DNA from: Nitrospirota bacterium
Lineage (GTDB): Bacteria > Nitrospirota > CAKKRA01 > 9FT-COMBO-42-15
Direction of reading: 5' to 3'
Length of the DNA stretch: 31,294 nucleotides
NCBI GenBank assembly: GCA_023248415.1
Contig: JAHFEP010000003.1
Coordinates: 1,637-32,930, forward strand
The position numbers and the translations under genes are program-made. Under the pieces are notes generated by a model. That model was not told where the DNA came from, ran no database searches, and saw only the letters and a program-made list of their open reading frames with translations. This document shows, piece by piece, positions 22,762 through 30,580 of this stretch (positions are counted from its first letter, which is position 1; every line of letters starts with the position of its first letter).

Positions 22762-23907
22762 TCACCTTGACACCTTTTCATCCTTGCCCATTTCAATATT
22801 TATATCTGTCTGCTGGATTATCTCAGGATTGTATTGGTAGATTGCCTGTGCTGTTACGGTAACAAGGACATCCTGAGGGATATAGAAGGTAAATTCCTCT
22901 CTCCTCGTCTCCTTTGGACCGATCCTGTTATCGCTTGTTATAGCTGTCCTGTTGCACATGGCATCACTGTCCTTGGTAAATTCAATACCGCCTGCGCCAA
23001 CAAGCGTCTTTTTATAAACCTTCTGCTCTTTTAAAAGCTGTCCTGTTGTTGTTCTTATAGTAACATCAAGCACTATCTTTCTTGAAGGCGTTCCTGTGGG
23101 AACCATGTGGCCTGAGCCGATATTTGATACATCTACAAAAACCTTCAGCTTATCAGGATACCTTTTTACCTCTTTTACCTCTACCTTTATTGCCTTTTTG
23201 ACCTGTTCAATGGAATGGCCGCCCTGAATATTGTGCTCATTGATAAATTTCACATTACTCTTTTTAACACTTTCAGTAACTATCCTACCTTCTTTACGCG
23301 GCATGTGGCAGTCCTGGCACTGGGTACCATCTTTTGCATAAGGCCCTGCCTTCCATTCTGAATAGGTGCCGAGGATAGTGACACCATTCAGGTCTGTAAA
23401 ATCGTGGCACGCCCCGCAGAGATCTGATGTCTCAAAAAGCTTTAGCTGCCGCGTTTTATGCACAGGCGAAGAAAGCCCTCCTAATGGTCCGTTCTTTGTA
23501 ATGCCAGGTTCGATTTTATAGGGGTTGTCTCTGTTTTTGAAATCCACTGCAGTAACAGAATGGCAGAAATCGCATGTAACACCCTCTTTTGTTATCTCCT
23601 GTTTTAAATCATAATCCTTATTTATATAAGTTATCGGCGCATGACATCTGATGCATAATATCTTTGTCTCGCCATTTGTATTTTTAAAGGCAATGATATT
23701 TGCTGTCTGAAATATCGGGTCTTCAAGGGACATGGCATGGAGGGAATTCTTCCACATATTATATATCTCCACATGGCATTCGCCGCACACCTTTGCGCTT
23801 GTAAAGGTATTCTTCTCAATCTTTGGCAGCTCCTTCTGGTGCGATGCGGAAGCGGAAAATATAACAATGGCTGTGATTAGCAGAAGGGGCACATACCATC
23901 TTTTCAT
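22762..23907 (-). CDS. Periplasmic pentaheme cytochrome c with beta-sandwich tail
   Basis: I start at ATG 23905-23907 (381 residues). GGAGG lies five bases upstream and the resulting N-terminus MKRWYVPLLLITAIVIFSA is a proper signal peptide; the ATG four codons earlier contains that ribosome-binding site. Five CxxCH motifs begin at residues 41, 85, 112, 164 and 197 in a cytochrome c554-like arrangement (CGECHVEIYNMWKNSLHAM, CQDCHMPR). The C-terminal 160 residues form a beta-sandwich-like region with GSGHMVPTGTPSRKIVLDV. It is the first gene of the Rieske/cytochrome b operon, so a role as electron acceptor or relay is likely. An enzymatic role, as in some c554-family relatives, is possible. 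Confidence 0.85.
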   Translation of the reverse strand: MKRWYVPLLLITAIVIFSASASHQKELPKIEKNTFTSAKVCGECHVEIYNMWKNSLHAMSLEDPIFQTANIIAFKNTNGETKILCIRCHAPITYINKDYDLKQEITKEGVTCDFCHSVTAVDFKNRDNPYKIEPGITKNGPLGGLSSPVHKTRQLKLFETSDLCGACHDFTDLNGVTILGTYSEWKAGPYAKDGTQCQDCHMPRKEGRIVTESVKKSNVKFINEHNIQGGHSIEQVKKAIKVEVKEVKRYPDKLKVFVDVSNIGSGHMVPTGTPSRKIVLDVTIRTTTGQLLKEQKVYKKTLVGAGGIEFTKDSDAMCNRTAITSDNRIGPKETRREEFTFYIPQDVLVTVTAQAIYQYNPEIIQQTDINIEMGKDEKVSR

Positions 23908-24003
23908 CTTTACCTCCATACTTTGAAGACCTTTGAAACACCTTACACGGTGAGCGTAACTAATAATAGACAGGTTATCTATAAAGCCGATTTTTATGTT
24001 CTA

Positions 24004-24031
24004 ATTATAATCCTTTCAGATTAAATGTCAA
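24004..24031 (-). promoter_or_regulatory. Consensus sigma-70 promoter of the Rieske/cytochrome b operon
   Basis: Minus strand: TTGACA (24026-24031), 16-base spacer, TATAAT (24004-24009). Both boxes match the consensus perfectly. Transcription should start near 23997, giving a leader of about 90 bases. A small CACC/GGTG hairpin near 23940-23955 lies in that leader. No operator is obvious. Confidence 0.85.
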
Positions 24032-24041
24032 AAACTTTTTT

Positions 24042-24075
24042 AATACCTAAAAAGGGGGCGCCTTAAGGGAGAAGG
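24042..24075. repeat. 34-bp direct repeat, copy 1
   Basis: This stretch is identical to 31261-31294, the last 34 bases of the window. The base before it differs between copies (T here, A there), so the left boundary is exact; the right boundary is cut by the window end. It forms the left half of the 24046-24110 hairpin element. Confidence 0.95.
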
Positions 24076-24110
24076 TAATGCTTTTATGGGGAAAGGGCCC
24101 CCTTTAAAGG
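24046..24110 (-). terminator. Hairpin element with inverted ends, likely terminator or MITE
   Basis: CCTAAAAAGGGGG (24046-24058) and CCCCCTTTAAAGG (24098-24110) are inverted repeats matching at 11 of 13 positions. AAAGGGGGC (24051-24059) pairs perfectly with GCCCCCTTT (24097-24105). Read on the minus strand, the stem ends in CCCCCTTTTT after the cytochrome c gene, as an intrinsic terminator would. The 65-bp size, inverted ends and a second partial copy at the window end also fit a small non-autonomous mobile element. No target duplication is visible. Confidence 0.5.
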
Positions 24111-24142
24111 TCTTCACAAACAAGCAAGAGAAAGAAAATCTC

Positions 24143-24517
24143 CTACTTGGATAGTGACCTGATGTATGCAATAATATCCCAGCGGTCCTGCTCGCTTGTT
24201 GAACCGGCATATCCCATCATGGCTGTGCCCTTTGAACCATCAGAGATTATCTTAAACAGCTCGTCATCTGATTTTGCCATCTTTGCCTTGTCTGTAAAGT
24301 TTGTTGCCTTTGGATTAAGGCTTGCGCCTGCAGGGCCGTCGCCTTTTCCTGCAGCGCCATGGCAGAGAGTGCATTTCGCATCATAAACCTTTTTGCCTGC
24401 CTCTGCATTTCCCTTTCCTGCTGCTGATGCCTTTGTTACAAAGGCACCTGCAAAAATGATTACGAACAAGATTACGATCATGAAAAATATAAATTTGCTT
24501 CTTTGCTTTTGTGACAT
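24143..24517 (-). CDS. Monoheme class I cytochrome c
   Basis: The 124-residue protein has an N-terminal hydrophobic signal or anchor (about 9-27, with SAA at 31-33 as a possible cleavage site) and one heme site, CTLCH (C49, C52, H53). It has GAAGKGDGPAG after it and a candidate distal Met at 100 or 101 in GTAMMGYAG. It ends in the usual DIIAYIRSLSK helix. It is last in the Qrc/ACIII-like operon, in the place of ActE-type cytochromes, and could be the soluble carrier leaving the complex. AAGGAGGAG precedes the ATG. A 316-base gap separates it from the tetraheme gene, so it may also have its own promoter. Confidence 0.92.
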   Translation of the reverse strand: MSQKQRSKFIFFMIVILFVIIFAGAFVTKASAAGKGNAEAGKKVYDAKCTLCHGAAGKGDGPAGASLNPKATNFTDKAKMAKSDDELFKIISDGSKGTAMMGYAGSTSEQDRWDIIAYIRSLSK

Positions 24518-24569
24518 TTTACTCCTCCTTATGAATAAATGTTATTATTTCTTTTCTGCCCGGCTCCAT

Positions 24570-24647
24570 TCAGCGCCTGACAGAAACCCTATCTAACACC
24601 TCTTCTGCAAACTCCTTTGAAAGCCTTTTGTGCAACCTTTGTGACAT
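24570..24647 (-). pseudogene. 25-codon frame resembling a transposase or HTH N-terminus
   Basis: ATG at 24645-24647 is preceded by a strong GGAGG and encodes MSQRLHKRLSKEFAEEVLD, then VSVRR and a stop. The KRLSKEFAEEVL pattern recalls the start of helix-turn-helix regions in some DDE transposases, so this may be a truncated N-terminal remnant. A leader peptide or chance frame is equally possible. Low confidence in identity; the frame and ribosome-binding site are directly seen. Confidence 0.3.
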
Positions 24648-24723
24648 GATAAAACCTCCTTTTACAAAAGGTTTTAACATGAAACCCTTATCTCAATCCC
24701 CTTAATGTCTACTAATTGTCTAT

Positions 24724-24825
24724 TTATAATTGTTCCCTAACAAAACTTTCTTCAAAAACCCTCTCTGCTTCTACCACCCCTTTAAGCGCTTCCTTGCCGG
24801 GCTTTATTCCCCATGTCTCTTTCAT
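24724..24825 (-). pseudogene. 33-codon frame just after the tetraheme gene
   Basis: ATG at 24823-24825 opens a frame encoding MKETWGIKPGKEALKGVVEA and ERVFEESFVREQL before TAA at 24724-24726. The ETWGIKPG segment recalls the C-terminal part of AbrB/VapB-type antitoxins, and the same frame stays open four codons upstream of the ATG. No good ribosome-binding site is visible. It is probably the tail of a lost gene. Confidence 0.3.
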
Positions 24826-24833
24826 TGAGGCTG

Positions 24834-25985
24834 CTATTTATTAGCTTTTGGATTCAGATATAGATACAATGATTTTACTCCAGAAGCTGAAAGTTGGGGG
24901 AGCCCCTCACCTCTTGAGTATAAAATTTCCTCCATTCGTGGTGCATGGTTCCACAGTGCGGCAAAGAAAGCATTTTCACTATGAAAAGGTTTTTTTTCAG
25001 CAATAGGCGGCGCTTTATATGGATTATCTGGATAATGGCATTTTATACAACCTTTCTCTTGAAAGAGGCGCCTTCCTTCTTCTTTAGAGCCGCTAATTTT
25101 TGGAGGATTCATAAAATAGAGATATGAGATTAAGTTTGCCATCTCATCCCCTTTGAATGTGGGCCAAGGGATTTTAAACTTTTCTGTCATCTCCTCCATT
25201 TTTTCGGCATGATTCCACATCATGCCGGCTATTTCAGTCACACTTTTATTCATATTATAGGTTCTCAAGTCAGGTCCTATCTTTTTTTCCACATGACAGA
25301 AATAACATTGCTTGCTTTTGAATAATTCTTCCCCTTCCCTGGGACTACCAGGATACATGTAGCGTTCTTCTCGTTCTCCCAATGTGCTTACCGCCCTTAT
25401 ATAGATTGAGAGGTCAGCAAATTCATTACCTGTAAAGGTCGGCGGGGTAACATGTAATGACTTCAGTCTCCTGTGCATTTGAATAGCATGATTCCACATA
25501 CTTTGCGCTAAAAACAAGGGTGAAGCATAAACCTTTATTTTATCCAGTCGGACTTTAGAGGCATCTTCCTTTCCTATCACATGACACAAGATACATTTTT
25601 TTTGGGTAAAAATCTCTCTCCCTTTTGCAACACTTCCACTTTTGCCTAAGTAGCGTAGAAAATACAAAAATGTTTGAAGGTTTTGGAAATCTTCTGGTGT
25701 AAATTCAGCCCTCTTAATATTCATCTGTCCCATTTTTGATAACATCTTTGGCGAATGGTTCCACATCCTGGAAACTAAATCAAACCCTGTTCCAGAAAAG
25801 CTATATGCTCCCAGATCAGGTCCTATCTGTCCACCACTGCCATCGATGGAGTGACAATTAACGCAACCTTTTTCCTCAAAAACCATTCTTCCTTCCAATG
25901 GCCTCTCTGGCAGTAATTGAGCATAGGAATTAGGAGATAGGATAGCTATCAAAATAAATGCAAATATTAATGCCTTCAATCTCAT
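24834..25985 (-). CDS. Tetraheme cytochrome c of four tandem WNH-motif domains
   Basis: The 383-residue protein has a signal peptide (about 1-22) and four tandem domains of about 86-96 residues. Each starts with a G-R/E-x-x-F-x-x-K-x-C-x-x-C-H heme site: C41, C131, C227, C313. Each has a WNH core about 30-35 residues later, MWNH at 74-77, 163-166 and 256-259, and LWNH at 344-347. A Met follows three residues after the His in every copy. Each domain ends in a helical L-x-x-Y/F-L segment. His or Met of WNHxxxM could be the sixth heme ligand. It overlaps the small membrane gene by ATGA, so it belongs to the Qrc/ACIII-like complex. The architecture implies repeated duplication of one class I-like domain. 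Confidence 0.9.
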   Translation of the reverse strand: MRLKALIFAFILIAILSPNSYAQLLPERPLEGRMVFEEKGCVNCHSIDGSGGQIGPDLGAYSFSGTGFDLVSRMWNHSPKMLSKMGQMNIKRAEFTPEDFQNLQTFLYFLRYLGKSGSVAKGREIFTQKKCILCHVIGKEDASKVRLDKIKVYASPLFLAQSMWNHAIQMHRRLKSLHVTPPTFTGNEFADLSIYIRAVSTLGEREERYMYPGSPREGEELFKSKQCYFCHVEKKIGPDLRTYNMNKSVTEIAGMMWNHAEKMEEMTEKFKIPWPTFKGDEMANLISYLYFMNPPKISGSKEEGRRLFQEKGCIKCHYPDNPYKAPPIAEKKPFHSENAFFAALWNHAPRMEEILYSRGEGLPQLSASGVKSLYLYLNPKANK

Positions 25986-26224
25986 AACCTGCCCCCTTCA
26001 TTTTTATCTTTTTGGAAACCTATAAACACATAAGTTGCCACGCTTCCCATTATACAGAATACCACAATTGCGAAAATACTTATTCCTACAGCTGCAGTTA
26101 GAGCATCATGTAAACGGTGTGCAACTATCACCAAATGAACAAATAAAGCTATTATACCTAAAACTATAATCCATACAACTGATAGTGTTAATATTTGTAG
26201 AATAAAAATAGTTTTTTCCTTCAT
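25982..26224 (-). CDS. Small two-helix membrane protein
   Basis: The 80-residue protein has two membrane helices (about 9-31 and 44-69) and a basic, acidic-mixed tail ending QKDKNEGGRL. I do not recognise the family. It is locked between the NrfD-like and tetraheme genes by four-base ATGA overlaps on both sides, so it is almost certainly a subunit or assembly factor of the complex. By gene order it corresponds to ActD of alternative complex III, but it is less than half that size and lacks its soluble domain. Confidence 0.75.
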   Translation of the reverse strand: MKEKTIFILQILTLSVVWIIVLGIIALFVHLVIVAHRLHDALTAAVGISIFAIVVFCIMGSVATYVFIGFQKDKNEGGRL

Positions 26225-27585
26225 AATTGTTCCTTTATAGCTTGCTCTACGGATTTTTCTTCATGTGCGCCGGGCAAATACTCCTTTAAACGTTTTGATA
26301 CAGCATAAACGCTTTCCTCGCGGCCTTCCTTAATTTCCCAGATGGAGATTAATGGAAATAGCTTTGAAAACACCATGAAACCAAGAGCAAAAACCGAAAT
26401 CGCAGCGCTAAATATTGCTATTTCAGTCATGGATGGCATATAAATGCCTGTCTTATATGGCAGCCGTGGATTTGCAAGACTTGGAACTATAATTATAAGC
26501 CTTTCAAGCCACATCCCTATTAGCACACTGATAGAAGCAATTAAAATACCGGGGATCTTTTTCAATTTCTTATTAGTGAGAAAAACAATAGGTATAACAA
26601 GGTTGCACACAACCATAAGCCAGAAGAAAGGCGCATATCCTCCACTAAATTTATATAAAAATACACGCATCTCATTCGGCTCGTGTCCATAAAATACTGT
26701 CAGATACTCTGCAAAGGTAAAATATCCCCATAATAAGGACATAATCAGTAAGAGCGTTCCCAGATACTGGAAATGAATATCTTTCAGATAGCCTTCAAAA
26801 TGATATGCCTTTCTAAATACAATCATAACAATTAATAAAGCCGCAATCCCTGAAAAGAGTGCGCCAACCACAAAGTATGGGCCAAAAATTGTGCTGTGCC
26901 AGCCTGGTTGCAGTGTCATTGCAAAGATCCATGAGATGATTGTGTGAACCGAAACAGCTATCGGGATAACCATAACCATAAGAATATTGATAGCTCTTTC
27001 AAGAACATGTTTTTGTCTTTCAGTTCCCCGATATCCCCAGGAGAGAACCCTATAAAGATTATGGAACCTGCCGCCCCTATCTCTCAGCATCGCAATATCG
27101 GGTATTAGCGGTAAAAAAAGATAAATAGCTGAAGCAGTAAAATAAGCTGATATACTTGTCACATCCCACAATAAAGGGGATTGTAATCTTCCCCTCTCAA
27201 ACAAATGTAACATTCTATCTGGCCTGCCCATATCTAGTAGTGGATGTAAAGCGCCGATACCCAGAACAATGCCGGTAATGACCTCTGCCATTCTAGTAAT
27301 TGGCCGTCTCCACTCTGCCTTAGATAAGCGAAGGATTGCTGAAATCAGTGTCCCCGCATGTGAAATTCCGATAAAAAAAACAAAGCTCACTATATAAAAT
27401 CCCCAGGTTACTGACTGATTTAAACCCGTAACGCCGAGTCCATATATAAGCTGACGAATATAATATGCCGCACCAATGAAAAATATGAACACAAACAGAG
27501 CCGCAAGGATATAAAAGCCCTTCCCTGTGTGGTAAATCGGTCTAAATAGCGCTTCATCCTCATCAATAAGATGTTGATTGCTCAT
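26221..27585 (-). CDS. NrfD/PsrC-family quinone-binding membrane subunit
   Basis: I start at ATG 27583-27585 (454 residues), nine bases after GGAGG; a TTG two codons earlier is closer to it. About ten membrane helices are visible. The sequence has NrfD-family features such as GISHAGTLISAILRLSKAEW early, HPLLDMGRPDR, and FGPYFVVGALFSGIAALLI. This family binds menaquinol at the membrane surface and passes electrons to the periplasmic Fe-S subunit, as ActC, QrcD or PsrC do. Charged residues within helices (for example H in GISHAG, D in LLDMGRPDR) line the quinone/proton site in relatives. It follows the Fe-S gene and is coupled to the next gene by ATGA. Confidence 0.92.
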   Translation of the reverse strand: MSNQHLIDEDEALFRPIYHTGKGFYILAALFVFIFFIGAAYYIRQLIYGLGVTGLNQSVTWGFYIVSFVFFIGISHAGTLISAILRLSKAEWRRPITRMAEVITGIVLGIGALHPLLDMGRPDRMLHLFERGRLQSPLLWDVTSISAYFTASAIYLFLPLIPDIAMLRDRGGRFHNLYRVLSWGYRGTERQKHVLERAINILMVMVIPIAVSVHTIISWIFAMTLQPGWHSTIFGPYFVVGALFSGIAALLIVMIVFRKAYHFEGYLKDIHFQYLGTLLLIMSLLWGYFTFAEYLTVFYGHEPNEMRVFLYKFSGGYAPFFWLMVVCNLVIPIVFLTNKKLKKIPGILIASISVLIGMWLERLIIIVPSLANPRLPYKTGIYMPSMTEIAIFSAAISVFALGFMVFSKLFPLISIWEIKEGREESVYAVSKRLKEYLPGAHEEKSVEQAIKEQL

Positions 27586-27617
27586 AGCCAAACACCTCCA
27601 ATATATTTCTTTTATTA

Positions 27618-28304
27618 TTAGTCCTTGGCATTTAAGTAATATACCTTTGGAATCGTGCCTAAATCTTCCTGCAGGGTAAATCTGCGATAATCTTTTATGG
27701 CTTCAAAAACCTTGCTGTGTGGATCATCCAGATCGCCAAAATAGATTGCTTTTGCTGGACAAACCTCCATACAGGCTGGCACATAATCACCATCTCTAAG
27801 CTCCCTATATTCTGCCTTTGCTCTTTCCTCTGCTTTCTGAAGACGGTGTATGCAAAATACACATTTTTCAACAATCCCTTTTGGCCTAACAGAAACATCC
27901 TCGTTATAACACTTTTCTACCTGCTGTGGTTGTTTGTCTCTATCCCAGTTAAATACCTTTACAGTATAAGGACAATTTGCCATACAATATCTGCATCCTA
28001 TGCAATTCGGATATATCTGTGCAATGATTCCATCCTCTCTCTTATATGTTGCGCGCACAGGACATGTCTTTATACATGATGGTTTATCGCATTGGAAGCA
28101 AAGTCTTGGAATTCGTTTCAGCTTAATATCAGGATATTGACCTTCATGCTCTAAGGTAAGCATCGTCATCCAGAACATTGTTCTTCCAATAGCCGCATCT
28201 TCTTTTGAGACTATTTGAACATTATTCTCAAGCTTACATGCAGTGACACAAGCTTCGCATAATGTACACTTATCAAGATCAATAACCATTCCATATTTTG
28301 GCAT
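27618..28304 (-). CDS. Four-cluster ferredoxin-like Fe-S subunit
   Basis: The 228-residue protein carries sixteen cluster cysteines in four groups. They are C13/16/19/23, C69/72/77/81, C101/104/107/111, and C148/151/178/182, the last in CVFCIHRL and PACMEVCP. All groups are complete, so four [4Fe-4S] clusters are predicted, as in QrcC and PsrB rather than the [3Fe-4S] variant of ActB. It has no signal peptide and should be exported bound to the Tat-tagged partner. It wires the NrfD-like subunit to the molybdopterin-fold subunit. AGGAG precedes the ATG. Confidence 0.94.
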   Translation of the reverse strand: MPKYGMVIDLDKCTLCEACVTACKLENNVQIVSKEDAAIGRTMFWMTMLTLEHEGQYPDIKLKRIPRLCFQCDKPSCIKTCPVRATYKREDGIIAQIYPNCIGCRYCMANCPYTVKVFNWDRDKQPQQVEKCYNEDVSVRPKGIVEKCVFCIHRLQKAEERAKAEYRELRDGDYVPACMEVCPAKAIYFGDLDDPHSKVFEAIKDYRRFTLQEDLGTIPKVYYLNAKD

Positions 28305-28374
28305 ATATACTCCTTTCTTACTCAGCTATCAGCATATTCCTGCAATCCTCATATCTTCTAATCCCCTCACCCTG

Positions 28375-30546
28375 CTATATAACCTCTATTTCAGCCAATG
28401 TTTCTGAAAAGGACGGCTTCCCCGTGGCCTTATCAAATACATTATTTGAGAAGGACAATGGGTTGGCTCCAGAATTATCGCCGAAATCTGTATGTCCTAA
28501 TCCAAATGGAACATCAATGTTTTGCGGCATAACAGCGGAATTATATATTATTGTTGCGGAAAACCTACCTTTATCAGTCTTAATAAGCGCCTTGCCCCTG
28601 TTTGGGATTGAAAGCCTTTGAGCAGTCTCCGGATTTATTTCAGCCCACATATCCCAATAAACATCGCAATTAATGCCAAATTGTTCAATAAGGACTGGTT
28701 GTATACCCATGCTGCCTTTATAATCAAGATTCTTACGAAAGATGTTTAAGTATAGTTTGTCGCCCAATGATGCTGAATTATATTTAGGCATTGTAAATGC
28801 AGGATTCTGTGAGGATTTGGATTTAAAATCAAGTTTAGGCTTGTATTGATTTTTTTTCGTATAAGGATTCCACCATCCACCATATTCCATCAGTTTTCCC
28901 CAAAATTCATCAAAATTTGCATAGGGGATAACCTGCCAACCAATTTTCTTTAAACCTTTTTCAATATGCGTTGGTTTTGCTTGACTCATTATAATCCCCT
29001 CGCCTTTTTTATATACATCCTTTACCATTTCCTTTAAGTAAGCTTCATAATCTCCGTAAGGAACATTAGGAAGTGGCGCTAATTTTCTCATCAACGAAAT
29101 TAACACATCGCCTGTATCAACTGTCTGATAAAAGGGTTTTACAATTGGCTGCTGTATGCTAAAAAGTTGGAAATTAATATTGTGAACAATGATATCTTGC
29201 CTTTCCATGTCATCGTGGTCAGGGATTATAAGATTTGCATACTTCGTTGTTTCATCAATGAATGACGAAAAGCTTACAATAAACGGAATTGTCTGTAGTT
29301 TTCTTTTCAGCACATCTTGATTGGGATTATTGAAGACAAAATTATTATTATAAATCATCAATAGGGAAATATCTTTTCCATTAGTCAATCGGTCATTGAA
29401 TGAATAAAAAGTATTACGATTATGAGGCTTCTCAACGGCCGGGAAAACCGGTTCCTTGAATTCCCCAAATCCTTTAAAGCCCTTCAGTGCGTTTAAAGCA
29501 ATAACTGATAATGCATTATCAGTTCCGTTTGAGCTGTATAATATAGATTCATCAAGAAAGGCTACAGGCGTCTTAGAATTGCCAAATCTCCTTCCAATTT
29601 CTATAATCTTTTGTGGCGGAACATTTGTTAATTTAGCTACCTTATCTGGAGTAAAATCCTCCAAAATCTTTTTTTTGAATGACTCAAACCCATTAAAGTT
29701 CTTTTCTGTAAAATCATTGTCATATAGCCCATCCCTGAGCAAAACATAAGCAATGCCCGATGCCATAATGCCATATAATGCAGGATTTATAGGGATCCAT
29801 TCATTTGCTTTGGAAACACTTGGTGTAAGCCTTGATTGAAAAGCAACAATCTTCTTACCTTCTGATTTAAATTCATTGATCTTACGGGTAAAGTAGAGTG
29901 GGGCATCAGAGATCTCTGTAAATTGGCTTCCGAAGTTGAGTATGAAATCGCATGAATCAAAATCAACGAAATCTGGCAGTTCATCTGTTATTTTCAAGTA
30001 AGGAGAAAGAGAATTGTAAGAGAAATTATCAACAACAAGATTGCGGGAACCGAGTTTATCCATAAACTTTTCAAATAAAGCAACCCTTAATTTTGATTCT
30101 GTTTGAGCAACAAAAAATAAATCCTGTTGTTTCTTTTCTGAGATGAGTTTTTTTAACTCATTTGAAAGTGTTTCAAATGCCTCCTCGTATGAAATTGGCA
30201 TGAATTTACCATTTACCTTCTTCATAGGACCTGTTAAGCGAGCAGGATGATATAAGGTCTCTACATGGGTCAATCCCATAGGGCAAATTCCCCCCTCATT
30301 TACAGGAGATAGGGGGTTGCCAAGCGCCTGTATAGGCAAACCATCAATCAAGCGAATTTTAAGGCTGCAGCCGCCAGGGCATTTCATACAGGTAGTGAGT
30401 TTCCATGATTGAAGCCTTGGGCCTGAATATAAAATCTCTTTTGCCGAGTATGGAATTTTGATTATGGCCTCGCCTATACTACCTACACCAAACCCTGCAA
30501 TAGAGCCTCCAAGAAACTTCAAGAAATCACGCCTCTTAATTTCCAT
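28375..30546 (-). CDS. Tat-exported molybdopterin-fold subunit (QrcB/ActB1-like)
   Basis: The 723-residue protein begins with a Tat signal, IKRRDFLKFLGGSIAGFG. An Fe-S domain follows with C53, C56, C60 and C88, then the large molybdopterin oxidoreductase fold (EGGICPMGLTHVETLYHP, KIVAFQSRLTPSVSKANEWIPI, VSFSSFIDETTKYANLIIPD and a C-terminal LYLNIFRKNLDYKGS domain). Around residues 170-180, where catalytic relatives have Cys, SeCys or Ser at the Mo, I see only DNFSYNSLSP. This fits the cofactor-free state of QrcB and ActB1 subunits, though loss of the Mo is inferred. It would act as a structural periplasmic body linking hemes to Fe-S clusters. It precedes the Fe-S gene by 70 bases. Confidence 0.9.
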   Translation of the reverse strand: MEIKRRDFLKFLGGSIAGFGVGSIGEAIIKIPYSAKEILYSGPRLQSWKLTTCMKCPGGCSLKIRLIDGLPIQALGNPLSPVNEGGICPMGLTHVETLYHPARLTGPMKKVNGKFMPISYEEAFETLSNELKKLISEKKQQDLFFVAQTESKLRVALFEKFMDKLGSRNLVVDNFSYNSLSPYLKITDELPDFVDFDSCDFILNFGSQFTEISDAPLYFTRKINEFKSEGKKIVAFQSRLTPSVSKANEWIPINPALYGIMASGIAYVLLRDGLYDNDFTEKNFNGFESFKKKILEDFTPDKVAKLTNVPPQKIIEIGRRFGNSKTPVAFLDESILYSSNGTDNALSVIALNALKGFKGFGEFKEPVFPAVEKPHNRNTFYSFNDRLTNGKDISLLMIYNNNFVFNNPNQDVLKRKLQTIPFIVSFSSFIDETTKYANLIIPDHDDMERQDIIVHNINFQLFSIQQPIVKPFYQTVDTGDVLISLMRKLAPLPNVPYGDYEAYLKEMVKDVYKKGEGIIMSQAKPTHIEKGLKKIGWQVIPYANFDEFWGKLMEYGGWWNPYTKKNQYKPKLDFKSKSSQNPAFTMPKYNSASLGDKLYLNIFRKNLDYKGSMGIQPVLIEQFGINCDVYWDMWAEINPETAQRLSIPNRGKALIKTDKGRFSATIIYNSAVMPQNIDVPFGLGHTDFGDNSGANPLSFSNNVFDKATGKPSFSETLAEIEVI

Positions 30547-30580
30547 TCAGGAATCCCCCTCGTATACCATAAAAAATCTT

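Larger units (their letters stand above)
24518..24833. other. 316-base gap inside the respiratory operon with decayed short frames
   Basis: No full gene is present. Two short minus-strand frames are listed separately (24570-24647 and 24724-24825). An inverted repeat CCTTTTG/AAAAGG with AAAACC/GGTTTT outer arms lies near 24652-24676, over the ribosome-binding site of the 25-codon frame. The tight ATGA-coupled packing of the genes upstream contrasts with this gap, which suggests an insertion followed by decay. Confidence 0.45.

Noticed and set aside
24834..25985. Calling the tetraheme protein a cbb3 oxidase subunit or diheme peroxidase
   Set aside because: No oxidase genes are nearby, and the four WNH repeats match neither family.
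28375..30546. Naming the molybdopterin-fold protein a formate dehydrogenase or polysulfide reductase
   Set aside because: The Cys or SeCys ligand position is not seen, and the pentaheme partner points to Qrc/ACIII.
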